A stretch of 49,098 nt of DNA from Bordetella parapertussis (GCA_943331295.2 CALQLA020000039.1:1-49098); one strand, 5' to 3'; numbered from the stretch's first letter, positions 24,634 to 33,281 are shown. Numbers and translations: made by a program. The notes: generated by a model not told the origin, from the sequence alone.

Positions 24634-25395
24634 TCAGTGCGTGATCCCGCCATCCATGATGAGCGTCGTTCCAGTCACCCAACGACTGGCATCCGAAAGA
24701 AAGTAGATCGCGGTACTCGCCACGTCGTCGGGCGTTCCGAGCCCCAACGGGTGGATCTTCCGCTGCTGCTCCAGCCATTCACCCGTCGACACCAGCGTAC
24801 CCGATCCTTCGAGCAACGGCGTCTCGATGAGGTCCGGCGCGAGGCAGTTCACGCGAATACCGTGCTTCGCCGTCTCAAGCGCGAGGCATCGCGTTGTGGC
24901 CACCAGCGCGGCCTTCGTGCCCGAGTAGACCCCCATTCCGTGGACGCCGCGGAATGCGGCGGTCGATGACAGGAAGAGTATCGAACCGCCCTTGTTGACG
25001 CGCCCCTTGGCCAAGAGGCGCTGAGTCAGCAGCATTGGCGCGAAATAGTTCGCCCCGAAGACGCGCTCCAGGTATTCGCGTGAAATCATCCGCACCGGCA
25101 TCGGGACCGAGATGCCGACGAAATGAACGACGCCATCGACCTTGCCTGCCGCCTCGACTGTCTCCGCAATGGCCGCGTCATCTGCAAGATCGCCACGCAC
25201 CATCGCATGTTCGGTGCCCCGCAACTCAGAAAACGTGGCCTGCAGTCGATCCGCATGGCGTCCGCAGATCACCATCGTTGCGCCGGCACGTGCACACGCG
25301 ATCGCGGTCTGCCTGCCCAATCCGGATGACGCTCCGGTGACGAGGATGCGCTTCCCCGCGATCGAGTAGGGCGATTGCCGATGCGTCGCGCTCAT
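24634..25395 (-). CDS. SDR-family oxidoreductase (3-oxoacyl-ACP reductase-like), first
   Basis: The product is 253 residues. The cofactor motif is TGxxxGxG ('ILVTGASSGLGRQTAI'), the catalytic serine lies in 'FLSSTAAFRG', Y-x3-K is in 'GVYSGTKAALV', and it ends '...GTTLIMDGGITH' as FabG-like enzymes do. The ATG at 25395 overlaps the stop of the second SDR gene (ATGA); a longer frame to 25455 lies inside that gene. With KAS III and ACP it probably reduces a 3-oxoacyl intermediate with NADPH. It is about 35-40% similar by eye to its neighbour, so the two may act on successive or alternative intermediates. Confidence 0.9.
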   Translation of the reverse strand: MSATHRQSPYSIAGKRILVTGASSGLGRQTAIACARAGATMVICGRHADRLQATFSELRGTEHAMVRGDLADDAAIAETVEAAGKVDGVVHFVGISVPMPVRMISREYLERVFGANYFAPMLLTQRLLAKGRVNKGGSILFLSSTAAFRGVHGMGVYSGTKAALVATTRCLALETAKHGIRVNCLAPDLIETPLLEGSGTLVSTGEWLEQQRKIHPLGLGTPDDVASTAIYFLSDASRWVTGTTLIMDGGITH

Positions 25396-26147
25396 TGCGA
25401 ACTGATCTGGCAGGTAAGGCCGCCGTCGATGCGCAGCGTCGAACGCGTGATCCAACGCGATGCATCGGCGAGCATGAACACCACGCCATCGGCGACGTCA
25501 CGCGGCGTCCCGCGACCGAGCGGCGGATCGAGCGACGGATCGTCGCTCATTCCCTGGTCGCGCAGTCGGCTGACCATCGGCGTCTCGACATAGGTCGACG
25601 AAACATAGTTGACGCGGATCTGCTGCTTGGATCCCACCTCGAGCGCCAATGCGCGCCCTGCCGGGATCAACGCCGCCTTGCTTGCCGAATACACGCTCGA
25701 TGCCTTCGTCCCGATGTGGGCCGCGACGGAACCTACAAACACGATCGAGCCGCCCTGCGCAATCTGCCGACGCGCAAGCAGGCGTTGGGTCAGCAGCATC
25801 GGCGCATCGAAATTGATCCCGAAATCGTCGTCGATGAACTTCTGGTCGATCTGGCGAAACAGCCGGACGCTGGCGGTACCCGCGCAATGAACGAGTCCGT
25901 TAAGCACGCCTGCAGCTTCGGCGAGTGCACTACGCGAGTCGGCCTCGGTGAGTTCGGCAGGAATCTGGACGTGGTCCGTTCCGTCCATTCCGTCACGAGT
26001 CTCGGCAAGCCGCCCAACATCGCGCCCCGTAAGCACCACCGCGGCGCCCTGCGCCGCGCACCGGATGGCAATCTCGCGCCCGATGCCGGAGGATGCTCCC
26101 GTCACCAGGACCCGTTTTCCGGCAAGCGAGAACGGGTCCGGGTTCAC
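25392..26147 (-). CDS. SDR-family oxidoreductase (3-oxoacyl-ACP reductase-like), second
   Basis: The product is 251 residues with 'VLVTGASSGIGREIAIRC', 'FVGSVAAHIG', and Y-x3-K in 'SVYSASKAALIPAG'. It ends 'STLRIDGGLTCQISSQ'. The start is the GTG at 26147, which overlaps the KAS III stop (GTGA); longer frames run into the KAS III gene. Overlaps on both sides (with KAS III and with the first SDR) show a tightly coupled unit ACP-KAS III-SDR-SDR. The expected reaction is reduction of a short 3-oxoacyl-ACP to the 3-hydroxyacyl form. Confidence 0.9.
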   Translation of the reverse strand: MNPDPFSLAGKRVLVTGASSGIGREIAIRCAAQGAAVVLTGRDVGRLAETRDGMDGTDHVQIPAELTEADSRSALAEAAGVLNGLVHCAGTASVRLFRQIDQKFIDDDFGINFDAPMLLTQRLLARRQIAQGGSIVFVGSVAAHIGTKASSVYSASKAALIPAGRALALEVGSKQQIRVNYVSSTYVETPMVSRLRDQGMSDDPSLDPPLGRGTPRDVADGVVFMLADASRWITRSTLRIDGGLTCQISSQ

Positions 26148-27196
26148 AACTCGATCAGTTCGGGAAGGTACGGCCGGTCGAGTTCCACGACGCACGACGC
26201 CCACGAAAGCCCGACGCCGAACCCGCTCATCAGGAGGCGCTTCGGGCCGGACGCGAGCGCTTCGCGCATGCGCACGGTGATCGTCATCGGCACGGACGCG
26301 GAACTGGTGTTGCCGAAGTCGCGCAGCGAACTCGGCACCTTGGCTTCCGGCAGGCCCAGCTTCTTACGGATCGTTTCGTTGATCATCCGGTTCGCCTGAT
26401 GAAAGACGAAATAGTCGATGTCGTCGAACGAGTACGGCGTGGACTTCACGAGCGCCGTCACCGCGGGCGGGACCTCGCGAATCGAGAAGTTGAGGATCGC
26501 GGGACCGTCCAAGATCACGTCGGTGCCCTTGCGGACAATGCCGTCTTCACCGGGCAGTCGTTCCAGGTGATGCGGCTGCATCGGCACCCGCTGCGCGCCG
26601 GCGGGAATGATGATGGCCTTGTAGCCGCTGCCGTCGCTGCCGAAATCGAAGTACATCTTCGGCGCCGTCTCGTCGAATACGAGGGCCGTCGCGGTGGCGG
26701 CATCGCTGAACAGCGACAGCAGGCCGTTGTCGAGGGACGTCGGGTTCGAGGACCGGTCGCCGATCAGCGCGATCCCTTTCCGGATGCGTCCCGCCGACAT
26801 CATGCTGCCGAGCACGAACAACCCGTAGGGGTAGCCGGAACAGCCGAGGTTGACGTCGAACGCGAGCGTCGAGCGGGGCAGCCCGAGGCGATCCTGCATG
26901 ATGATCGCCGTGGCCGGGATCGGATAGTCCGGCGACTGCGTGACCACCAGCAGCGCGTCGATTTCGTCCTTCTTCCAGCCGAGACCCTTGATCAGTTCCT
27001 CCGCGGCGACGAGCGCGAGATCGGAGAAAACCTGGCCGGTGGCGCATACGCGCCGCGTCTGGATGCCGATGTTGCGGACGAGGCGCTCCCGCTCCAGCAG
27101 CTTGTCGGGGGCGCAATCCAGGTTCGAGACGACGTTCTTCGGCACGCAGCTCGTCAGGCCGGCAAACCGGATGTTGCCGAGGACCGCCTGCGCCAT
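26144..27196 (-). CDS. 3-oxoacyl-ACP synthase III (KAS III/FabH-like)
   Basis: The 350-residue thiolase-fold enzyme has the catalytic triad Cys119 ('DVNLGCSGYPYGL'), His266 ('YFVFHQANRMI') and Asn296 ('RDFGNTSSASVP'). It condenses an acyl-CoA with malonyl-ACP to start a short acyl chain. The ATG at 27196 lies five bases after the ACP stop codon and gives 'MAQAVLGNIRFAGLTSCVP'; the ATG 24 bases further upstream overlaps the ACP gene. It is a cluster-specific copy rather than housekeeping fabH, judged by the absence of plsX, fabD and fabG neighbours. Similar KAS III/ACP/SDR sets occur, to my knowledge, in flagellin and O-antigen glycosylation islands. Confidence 0.92.
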   Translation of the reverse strand: MAQAVLGNIRFAGLTSCVPKNVVSNLDCAPDKLLERERLVRNIGIQTRRVCATGQVFSDLALVAAEELIKGLGWKKDEIDALLVVTQSPDYPIPATAIIMQDRLGLPRSTLAFDVNLGCSGYPYGLFVLGSMMSAGRIRKGIALIGDRSSNPTSLDNGLLSLFSDAATATALVFDETAPKMYFDFGSDGSGYKAIIIPAGAQRVPMQPHHLERLPGEDGIVRKGTDVILDGPAILNFSIREVPPAVTALVKSTPYSFDDIDYFVFHQANRMINETIRKKLGLPEAKVPSSLRDFGNTSSASVPMTITVRMREALASGPKRLLMSGFGVGLSWASCVVELDRPYLPELIEL

Positions 27197-27200
27197 GGCG

Positions 27201-27449
27201 CTAGGCCTTCTTCGCGGCAATCAGCGCGTAGAGATCCTTGATCGTTTCGCAGTTCTTCAGGTCGGCGCCGGTGATCGTGATGCTGTACTCCATGTCGAAC
27301 ATCACGATGACACCCAGAGCCGCGAGCGAGTCCCATTCTGGCAGGTCGGCAAGCCGCGTCTCCGGCACGACATCCACGGGATCCTGGAAATCGACGGCAG
27401 TGTTGAAATTGTCGATGAATGTCGTGAGTTGATCCACTTGCTGGTCCAT
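27201..27449 (-). CDS. Acyl carrier protein
   Basis: The 82-residue acidic helical protein has the phosphopantetheine-attachment motif 'LPEWDSLAALG'; the modified serine is S41. It is a dedicated carrier for the adjacent KAS III, five bases downstream. It differs from housekeeping AcpP, which has 'LGADSLDTVE'. The gene probably leads the acyl part of the operon, although the GT41 gene upstream is on the same strand with only 139 bases between them. Confidence 0.92.
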   Translation of the reverse strand: MDQQVDQLTTFIDNFNTAVDFQDPVDVVPETRLADLPEWDSLAALGVIVMFDMEYSITITGADLKNCETIKDLYALIAAKKA

Positions 27450-27588
27450 GAGGTTTAAGGCTCCTGTTCGGCACTCCCGGAATGCCCCACGAGCCCGGGA
27501 ACACCCCGCGTGCCGTCGATCATTGGTGCCGGTGGGGTCGAGCCGCTTCCACCAAAATCAATAGAAAGGCGAAGGAAACCCCCCACAC

Positions 27589-29322
27589 CTAGGCTATTTT
27601 CTCACCGGCGCAATATTTATGCCAGATGGATCGGTAGTTGCTCGCGAGGTTTCGTGCGACTGCAGACGCATCGGTCAACGTTGAGCGACCCATTCTCTCT
27701 CGCAGCGACTGCCGGATCGCTGCGACCGCCGCCGGGGCATTCCCGAAGCCGACAGCGATCCTGCGATACTCCTCGGCCGAGGCCGCAACGAAGTCATGAA
27801 GTTCCAACACGCGGACGATGCCGGCGCAGGCACGCGACAGTTCTGATTCGCCTTCGAGAGTGACTATCGGCACCCCCATCCACACGGTATGCAGGCTGGT
27901 CGTGCCACCTCCATAAGGAAAAGGGTCCAACACGACGTCAATCTGCTCATAAAGTCGAAGGAAGTCGCCCAACGGCCGGGTCGAAAATACGGCAATCTGT
28001 GCCGCAGTTGCGCCTCGGTCGACGAACTCCCGGACAATTTCGTCCCGCAGCCGAGGGTTCTCCGCGCCCTTGGCTACGATCAGAAGCCGGAAACCCGGCG
28101 ATTCGCGCAAGATCGCGGCCCAGACATCCTTAACCTCTCCGGTCACCTTGGTCCACTGGTTCACTGAAGCGAATGTGAATACGCCGGCCGTCAATGCAGG
28201 TAGCGGCGAAATGGGCGGACTTTCGGGTGCCGGCGTGAAGCATGCCATTCCAGCCATGCGCACCAATGTTTCAGTATAGAAGCTGTCTGCTTCGCCCGGC
28301 GGATCCAGATACCCGTCCGTGATCCGATAGTCCATCGCCGTCAGCCCCGTCGTGTTCATGTACCCGAACCAGCTGACCTGCACCGGCGCCGGCTTCCGCG
28401 CAAAAACCAGCAGCCGGTTGTGCGCGGTGTGCCCCGAGAGATCCACCAGCACGTCGATCCGCTCCGAACGAATCAACGCCGCAATCGCGTCGTCGTCGAG
28501 CGCACCCACCCGATGCCACGCATCGACGTACTGCCGCAGCCGCACGGTGACGTGGTCCTCGGGGAACGGCGAGACGTCGAAGCAGTGAACCTCGAGGTCG
28601 TTCCGGTCGTGCTCGCGCAGCACGCCTTCGATGAAGAACGCGACGGCGTGCTGGCGCAGGTCGGCCGACACGTACCCCACGCGCAGCCTGCGGTCGGGAT
28701 CGCGGTCGTTGTCCCACGGGCGCCGCAGGGGCCGCAGCCGCGCCTCGTGCAGCGCGCCCCACTTCCTGTGCTCCTCGAACAGCGCCGCGCGGTCCTGCAG
28801 CTTGAAGAAGTTGAGCAGGAACAGCCGGTCGCTCTGGATCGACGTGGCGTCGGGATTGCGGGCAATGGCCCGGTCGAAGGCGGCCACCGCCGCCGGGCCG
28901 CGGCCCAGGAAATAGTAGATGTCGCCCAGCAGCGTATCGATGTCGGGGAAGGCGGGATCGGCCTCGCGGATGCGCAGCAGGTCGTTGAGCGCGCCGTAGT
29001 AGTCGCCGCCCGCCTTGCTGATGGTGGCGCGGCGAAAGCGCAACCCGAGCTGCTCGGGCGCGCGGGCGAGCCCGTCGTCGCAGACCTGCCGCGCCGCGTC
29101 GAGCGCGCCCTGCTCGTGCAGCAGCGTGGCGAGCTGGTAGGTCGCGTACAGGTCGCCGGGGTCGGCGCGCAGCACATCCTCGTAACGCGCGCGGGCGCCG
29201 GCGGCGTCGCCGGACTGCGCCAGCGAATCGGCCTCGGCGGTCAGCGCCTTCAGGCGTGCATTCTCGTCGACGGCGGACGAGGTGTCGCGCAGGCTGCGCT
29301 TCTTGAACAGCGACTTCAGCAT
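27589..29322 (-). CDS. TPR-GT41 glycosyltransferase, copy 3, compositionally chimeric
   Basis: The 577-residue product starts 'MLKSLFKKRSLRD', a basic N-terminus like copy 2. It has a short TPR region (about residues 25-165) and a GT41 catalytic region with 'VGYVSADLRQHAVAFF', 'PAPVQVSWFGYMNTTG', the donor-site Lys in 'FASVNQWTKVTGE' and 'FPYGGGTTSLHTVWMG'. The 'GGGTT' loop lacks the His of 'NAHTT' in copies 1 and 2, placing it in another subtype. G+C drops sharply at about 28.35 kb, inside the catalytic domain: the 5' part looks like the host chromosome and the 3' part like the island. It diverges from dut. Confidence 0.88.
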   Translation of the reverse strand: MLKSLFKKRSLRDTSSAVDENARLKALTAEADSLAQSGDAAGARARYEDVLRADPGDLYATYQLATLLHEQGALDAARQVCDDGLARAPEQLGLRFRRATISKAGGDYYGALNDLLRIREADPAFPDIDTLLGDIYYFLGRGPAAVAAFDRAIARNPDATSIQSDRLFLLNFFKLQDRAALFEEHRKWGALHEARLRPLRRPWDNDRDPDRRLRVGYVSADLRQHAVAFFIEGVLREHDRNDLEVHCFDVSPFPEDHVTVRLRQYVDAWHRVGALDDDAIAALIRSERIDVLVDLSGHTAHNRLLVFARKPAPVQVSWFGYMNTTGLTAMDYRITDGYLDPPGEADSFYTETLVRMAGMACFTPAPESPPISPLPALTAGVFTFASVNQWTKVTGEVKDVWAAILRESPGFRLLIVAKGAENPRLRDEIVREFVDRGATAAQIAVFSTRPLGDFLRLYEQIDVVLDPFPYGGGTTSLHTVWMGVPIVTLEGESELSRACAGIVRVLELHDFVAASAEEYRRIAVGFGNAPAAVAAIRQSLRERMGRSTLTDASAVARNLASNYRSIWHKYCAGEKIA

Positions 29323-29477
29323 GGAGGCGGGTCGAACGTGCGCACCGGCGCGCGATGCCGCGATGGCCGCGGCGTGCCCGGCGCGAATGTGTAAACTTCG
29401 TGCGTCGTCCTGTCGAATCTCCCATATCGTCGGCCCCGTGACAAGCGGACAAGCCGATGCGCCAAGGCTCTTCCATC

Positions 29478-29930
29478 ATGACCACCGCCAACATCGACCT
29501 CAAGGTTCTCGACGAGCGCATCCGCGCGCACCTGCCCGCCTATGCGACGCCGGGCTCGGCCGGGATGGACCTGCGCGCCTGCATCGACGCGCCGCTGACG
29601 ATCGCGCCGGGCCGGACCGAGCTGATCCCGACCGGCGTGTCGATCCACGTCGCGGACCCCGGGCTGGCGGCGATCATCCTGCCGCGCTCGGGCCTCGGCC
29701 ACAAGCACGGCATCGTGCTGGGCAACCTCGTCGGGCTGATCGATTCGGACTACCAGGGCCCGCTGATGGTGAGCTGCTGGAACCGCGGCGACACCGCGTT
29801 CACGCTGCAGCCGCTCGACCGCCTGGCGCAGCTCGTGATCGTGCCCGTGGTGCAGGCGACGTTCACCGTCGTCGACGATTTCGCGGCCAGCGAACGCGCC
29901 GGCGGCGGCTTCGGCAGCACGGGGCGGTAG
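29478..29930 (+). CDS. dut: Deoxyuridine 5'-triphosphate nucleotidohydrolase
   Basis: The 150-residue trimeric dUTPase hydrolyses dUTP to dUMP and keeps uracil out of DNA. All five motifs are present: '[10 protein letters not shown]', '[12 protein letters not shown]', '[17 protein letters not shown]' with the catalytic Asp, '[11 protein letters not shown]' and '[11 protein letters not shown]'. The ATG at 29478 is preceded by AAGG; an upstream in-frame ATG at 29457 would add seven residues. It normally follows coaBC, from which it is now separated by the glycosylation island. Confidence 0.96.
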   Translation: MTTANIDLKVLDERIRAHLPAYATPGSAGMDLRACIDAPLTIAPGRTELIPTGVSIHVADPGLAAIILPRSGLGHKHGIVLGNLVGLIDSDYQGPLMVSCWNRGDTAFTLQPLDRLAQLVIVPVVQATFTVVDDFAASERAGGGFGSTGR

Positions 29931-29944
29931 GCGCGGAACCGCGA

Positions 29945-30250
29945 TTACTTGACGGCGAGCCAGGTGACGATTTCGCGGGAGGCCTTGTCGGCGAAGTCGT
30001 CCGTGTAGCCCTGCTCGGTCAGCTTCCAGCGGAACACGTTGCCGAGCTTCGCCTTCTTGTAGATGCCGAGCTTCTTCTCTTCGTTGTAGAGCCGCGCCCG
30101 CGCGCCCAGGCCGTCGAGGATGACCTTGAGCTGGTTCTTGGCGCCGGGATCCGTGCGCGCCTCGGACGCGGGCGGAAAGCGGCGTGTCAGGTCCGTGGCG
30201 AGCTCGGTCGCGAAGGCTTCCAGTTCGCTGGTGTCGAATAGGCTCGGCAT
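29945..30250 (-). CDS. Conserved hypothetical protein, 101 residues
   Basis: The protein begins 'MPSLFDTSELEAFATELATD', contains 'YNEEKKLGIYKKAKLGN' and 'FRWKLTEQGYTDDFADKAS', and has no signal peptide, membrane segment or known motif. It is mostly helical with a basic centre. I have no function for it. It converges on dut with a 14-base gap. The ATG at 30250 is preferred because upstream sequence in the same frame overlaps the end of the next gene. Confidence 0.65.
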   Translation of the reverse strand: MPSLFDTSELEAFATELATDLTRRFPPASEARTDPGAKNQLKVILDGLGARARLYNEEKKLGIYKKAKLGNVFRWKLTEQGYTDDFADKASREIVTWLAVK

Positions 30251-30287
30251 GGTCCTTGGCGTCGTCGGTCGTGAGGGAAGTGACGGC

Positions 30288-32777
30288 TTATGATAGCTCG
30301 ACACACCCGTCGAGTGCTACGTCGATCCGGAGCTCCTCGGGGAACGCGATCACCGCGAGCGCGGCGCGGCCGGCGAAGATGTCGTCGCCGCGGCGATTGA
30401 AGTTGCGCGGATCGAAGAGCGGCGTGGTCATCCGCCAGCAGCGGTAGCTGTACGACTTCGCGACGGCGACCTCCGCCGCCACGGCGTCGTCGTCGCGCGC
30501 CGCCATCAAGAGCCACGGGCGCAGCCGCCACAGCGTCTCGTTGGCGCCGGCGAGCACGTCTAGCGCCGCAACGTTCGCGCCGGTCTTCAGCCATTGGAGA
30601 TGCTGCAGCCGCAGCGCGTCGATCGAGTCGACCTCGGCATCGGCCGCGGCACCCAGCGGCCGCCGCATCACGGTCGCGTTGGCGATGCGGTTTGCACCGA
30701 GGTTCTGCTGCAGGATCCGGCGCTGCAGCGGATCGGGTTCGTAGAGGAACACGTGTCCCGACGGTCCGGCCGCGGCGGCGAGCGGCAGCGCGTGCGCGCC
30801 GATGCCGGCACCCGCCTCCAGCAGGATGGCGCCGGGGCGCACGAGCCGGCAAAGCAGGTCGACCTGCGGCTGCAGGTATTCGCCGTACCAGTCGAGCGAC
30901 GTGCCGACTTCAGCGTCGTCGGGCAGGAACTGCAGGATGCCGGCGCGCGCCTCGGTGGCCGCGGACAATCCCGCGCGATGGCCCGCGCGCTGGCCGCCGA
31001 CGAGGCGCGGGACCAACGCGGGCGAGGGCGCCGTCCGCGCGGGCAGCGGCACCGGCGGCGACCCGGTTTCGACCAGTGCCGCCAACGCCTCCGTGAGCCT
31101 TCCCACCACCGTGGTCCAGTCGCCCGGCGCCGGCTGCCGGAAGAGGCGCACCGTCGGGTACCACGGGTTGTCGTCGCGATCCATCAGCCAGCGCCAGTCG
31201 GCAACGTACGCCAGCAGCAGCCACACCGGCTTGCCCAGCGCGCCGGCGAGATGGGCGACAGACGTATCGACGGTCAGCACGAAGTCGAGGCAGTCGATCG
31301 CCGCGGCCGTGTCGGAGAAGTCGTCGAACTCGGCGCCCAGGTCGGCCACCGTCACGTCTGCGGGCAGCTCGGCGAGCTGCGCGGCCGCGGGCCCCTTCTG
31401 CAGCGAATGCCAGGCGACACCCGGCAGGCGCAGCACCGGCAGCAGGTCGGCGAGCGCGATCGACCGCTCGCGATTCACCGGATGCCGCGGATTGCCCGAC
31501 CACACCAGGCCCACGTTCAGCTTCGGACCCGATGCGATCCTGCCCTTCCATTTCGCGATGTGCGCGGCACCGGCCTGCACGTACGGCACCGCCGCGGGGA
31601 TCGAATCGAGTTCGGTGCCGAACACCCGCGGCAGGCTCAGCAGGTACGCGACGTAGTCCACCTCGACGCTCGCGCCGCGCGGCACGATGCGGTCGACGCC
31701 GGCGAAGTCAGGGGCGAGGTCCGAGAACGACTCCAGCAGCACGGTGGCGCCCAGCGCCTTCAGGTGCGGCGCATAGCGCAGGAACTGGATCGTGTCACCG
31801 AAGCCCTGCTCGACGCGCAACAGGATCGTCCTGCCCGCCAGGTCCTGCCCCGTCCACGTCGGCGCGCCGGGCTGCCGGATGCCGAGCAGCGGCGCGTGCA
31901 GCCAGCGGGCTTCGTAGTGGTTCCAGCCTTCGGCAAAGCGCCCGGCTGCCAGCAGCAGGTCCGCATACGAACGCAGGGCCGGCGGCGACGGCACCCGCCG
32001 CAGGTTGCGCTCGAGCAGGTCGAGCCCCCGGTCGAACTCGCCCATGCTGTAGCGCTGCACCGCCAGGATGAAGAAGCCGTCGTCGTCGCCGGTCTCCCGT
32101 CCCAGGCGCTCCGCCGTCTCGAACGCCGCCAGTGCCTCGGCCTGCCGGTCCTGCGGCCGCAGCGCGACGCCGAGCGTCTTCCAGGCACGGGCACTCTTCG
32201 GGTCGATGGCGACGGCGCGCCGGAGTTCCGCCTCGGCGGCGACCGGATCGCCCTGCAGGATCCGGCACTCGCCGAGACAGGTGCGGGCGACGAAATGATC
32301 GGGCGCGACCCCGAGCGCGGCTGCGCACGCCGCCACCGCTGCGTCGAGGCGGCCCGACTCGCGCAGCACGATCGCAAGCGCCGCGTGCGCGTCGGCGCTG
32401 GCGGGGTCGGCAGCGATCTCCTCCCGCATCGAGGCTTCGGCCGCAGCCGCGGCGCCCGCGCCGAGATGCAGCCAGCCCAGTTGCAGGCGGATGCCCGGCC
32501 GCGCCGCCCCCATGGCGACGATCTGCGCGTAAGCGGCTCGCGCCTCGTGCAGGCGACCCCAGGCCAGCAGCGTCGATGCGCGCGCGAACAGGAACTCCGA
32601 ATCCGCGGGCGACGCCGCCAGCGCGTCGTCCAGCCGGGCGAGCGAATCGCCGAACCGGCCGGCCGCGTTGCTCGCGACAACGTCGTCGAGCAACCGCGTG
32701 TCAGGCGTCGCGCCGGCGGCAGGCTGTCCGGCGGTGGAGGTGCCTGCCTTGCCGAAGATCTTGCGCAGGAACGACAT
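30288..32777 (-). CDS. TPR / GT9-like glycosyltransferase / methyltransferase fusion
   Basis: The 829-residue protein has three parts. Residues 30-290 are TPR-like repeats. Residues 310-570 resemble a heptosyltransferase-like GT9 domain ('LLRVEQGFGDTIQFLRYAPH', 'LNVGLVWSGNPRHPVNRERS', 'DTSVAHLAGALGKPVW'). After a proline-rich linker, residues 640-829 form a SAM-type methyltransferase domain of FkbM style ('GAILLEAGAGIGAHALPLA', 'VFLYEPDPLQRRILQQN'). The N-terminus 'MSFLRKIFGKAG' recalls the GT41 copies. It lies 85 bases downstream of a pilin gene on the same strand, beyond that gene's terminator. The third domain lacks a clear family Asp-Leu-Glu-Gly motif. A role in modifying a neighbouring surface protein is inference. 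Confidence 0.82.
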   Translation of the reverse strand: MSFLRKIFGKAGTSTAGQPAAGATPDTRLLDDVVASNAAGRFGDSLARLDDALAASPADSEFLFARASTLLAWGRLHEARAAYAQIVAMGAARPGIRLQLGWLHLGAGAAAAAEASMREEIAADPASADAHAALAIVLRESGRLDAAVAACAAALGVAPDHFVARTCLGECRILQGDPVAAEAELRRAVAIDPKSARAWKTLGVALRPQDRQAEALAAFETAERLGRETGDDDGFFILAVQRYSMGEFDRGLDLLERNLRRVPSPPALRSYADLLLAAGRFAEGWNHYEARWLHAPLLGIRQPGAPTWTGQDLAGRTILLRVEQGFGDTIQFLRYAPHLKALGATVLLESFSDLAPDFAGVDRIVPRGASVEVDYVAYLLSLPRVFGTELDSIPAAVPYVQAGAAHIAKWKGRIASGPKLNVGLVWSGNPRHPVNRERSIALADLLPVLRLPGVAWHSLQKGPAAAQLAELPADVTVADLGAEFDDFSDTAAAIDCLDFVLTVDTSVAHLAGALGKPVWLLLAYVADWRWLMDRDDNPWYPTVRLFRQPAPGDWTTVVGRLTEALAALVETGSPPVPLPARTAPSPALVPRLVGGQRAGHRAGLSAATEARAGILQFLPDDAEVGTSLDWYGEYLQPQVDLLCRLVRPGAILLEAGAGIGAHALPLAAAAGPSGHVFLYEPDPLQRRILQQNLGANRIANATVMRRPLGAAADAEVDSIDALRLQHLQWLKTGANVAALDVLAGANETLWRLRPWLLMAARDDDAVAAEVAVAKSYSYRCWRMTTPLFDPRNFNRRGDDIFAGRAALAVIAFPEELRIDVALDGCVELS

Positions 32778-32800
32778 GCGTTTAGGGGCGCAGCGACGGT

Positions 32801-32834
32801 GGATAAGAAAAGGGCCGCCTGCTCGGCGGCCCTT
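32801..32834 (-). terminator. Rho-independent terminator of the pilin transcript
   Basis: On the minus strand a perfect 10-base-pair stem (AAGGGCCGCC / GGCGGCCCTT) with a five-base loop is followed by TTTTCTTAT. It lies about 27 bases after the stop codon of the downstream pilin gene. Confidence 0.88.
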
Positions 32835-32861
32835 CGCGCTTCGGAATTTCCCGAGGACGGC

Positions 32862-33281
32862 TTAGCGGAAATTCGACGGCACGTACTTGGACGGGCAGAC
32901 GCCGAACGTGCCGGTCCAGCCGGTGATCGCGCTGGCGGTACCCACCGGGGTCAGTGTCAACGTGCATTCGGCGGTACCGCCGGTGTTCTGCGACGTCGCG
33001 ATGATCGCGCCCGTGCCGGCTCCGACGTCCAGCGATGCCACGTACTGCGACGCGGCGGTGTTGCACCCCGACGCGGTCGCATCGGCCGGGAAGCTGCTCT
33101 TGGTCGACGCGTATTCGCTGATGGACGTCTTGCATGCGGCAAGCGCAGCGACGGCTTCAGCCATCTTGGAACGGACCACGTAGTCCTGGTACGCCGGCAG
33201 CGCGATCGCCGCCAGGATGCCCACGATCGCTACGACGATCATGAGTTCGATGAGCGTAAAGCCTTTCTGCAGTTGCTTCAT
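32862..33281 (-). CDS. Type IV major pilin paralogue, second of a tandem pair
   Basis: The 139-residue prepilin has the short basic leader 'MKQLQKG', cleaved before F8, and the canonical '[20 protein letters not shown]' helix with Glu5 of the mature chain. Four cysteines (50, 73, 106, 129) are present; C106 and C129 would close the C-terminal disulphide loop. The tail is '[11 protein letters not shown]', identical to its neighbour. GGGGAG precedes the ATG at 33281. Compared with the upstream copy, changes concentrate in residues 62-92, the surface-exposed variable part. Transcription probably comes mainly from the sigma-54 promoter upstream of the first pilin gene. Confidence 0.94.
   Translation of the reverse strand: MKQLQKGFTLIELMIVVAIVGILAAIALPAYQDYVVRSKMAEAVAALAACKTSISEYASTKSSFPADATASGCNTAASQYVASLDVGAGTGAIIATSQNTGGTAECTLTLTPVGTASAITGWTGTFGVCPSKYVPSNFR

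Larger units (their letters stand above)
13189..28350. other. Glycosylation/acyl-sugar island separating coaBC from dut
   Basis: About 15 kb of minus-strand genes lies between the housekeeping genes coaBC and dut. G+C falls from about 70% outside to roughly half in the 15.9-20.7 kb core, with intermediate values on both sides. Gene content is sugar and acyl modification throughout. No integrase, tRNA or transposase is visible at either end. The right edge appears to fall inside a GT41 gene at about 28.35 kb; the left edge is diffuse between 13.2 and 15.9 kb. Confidence 0.65.
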
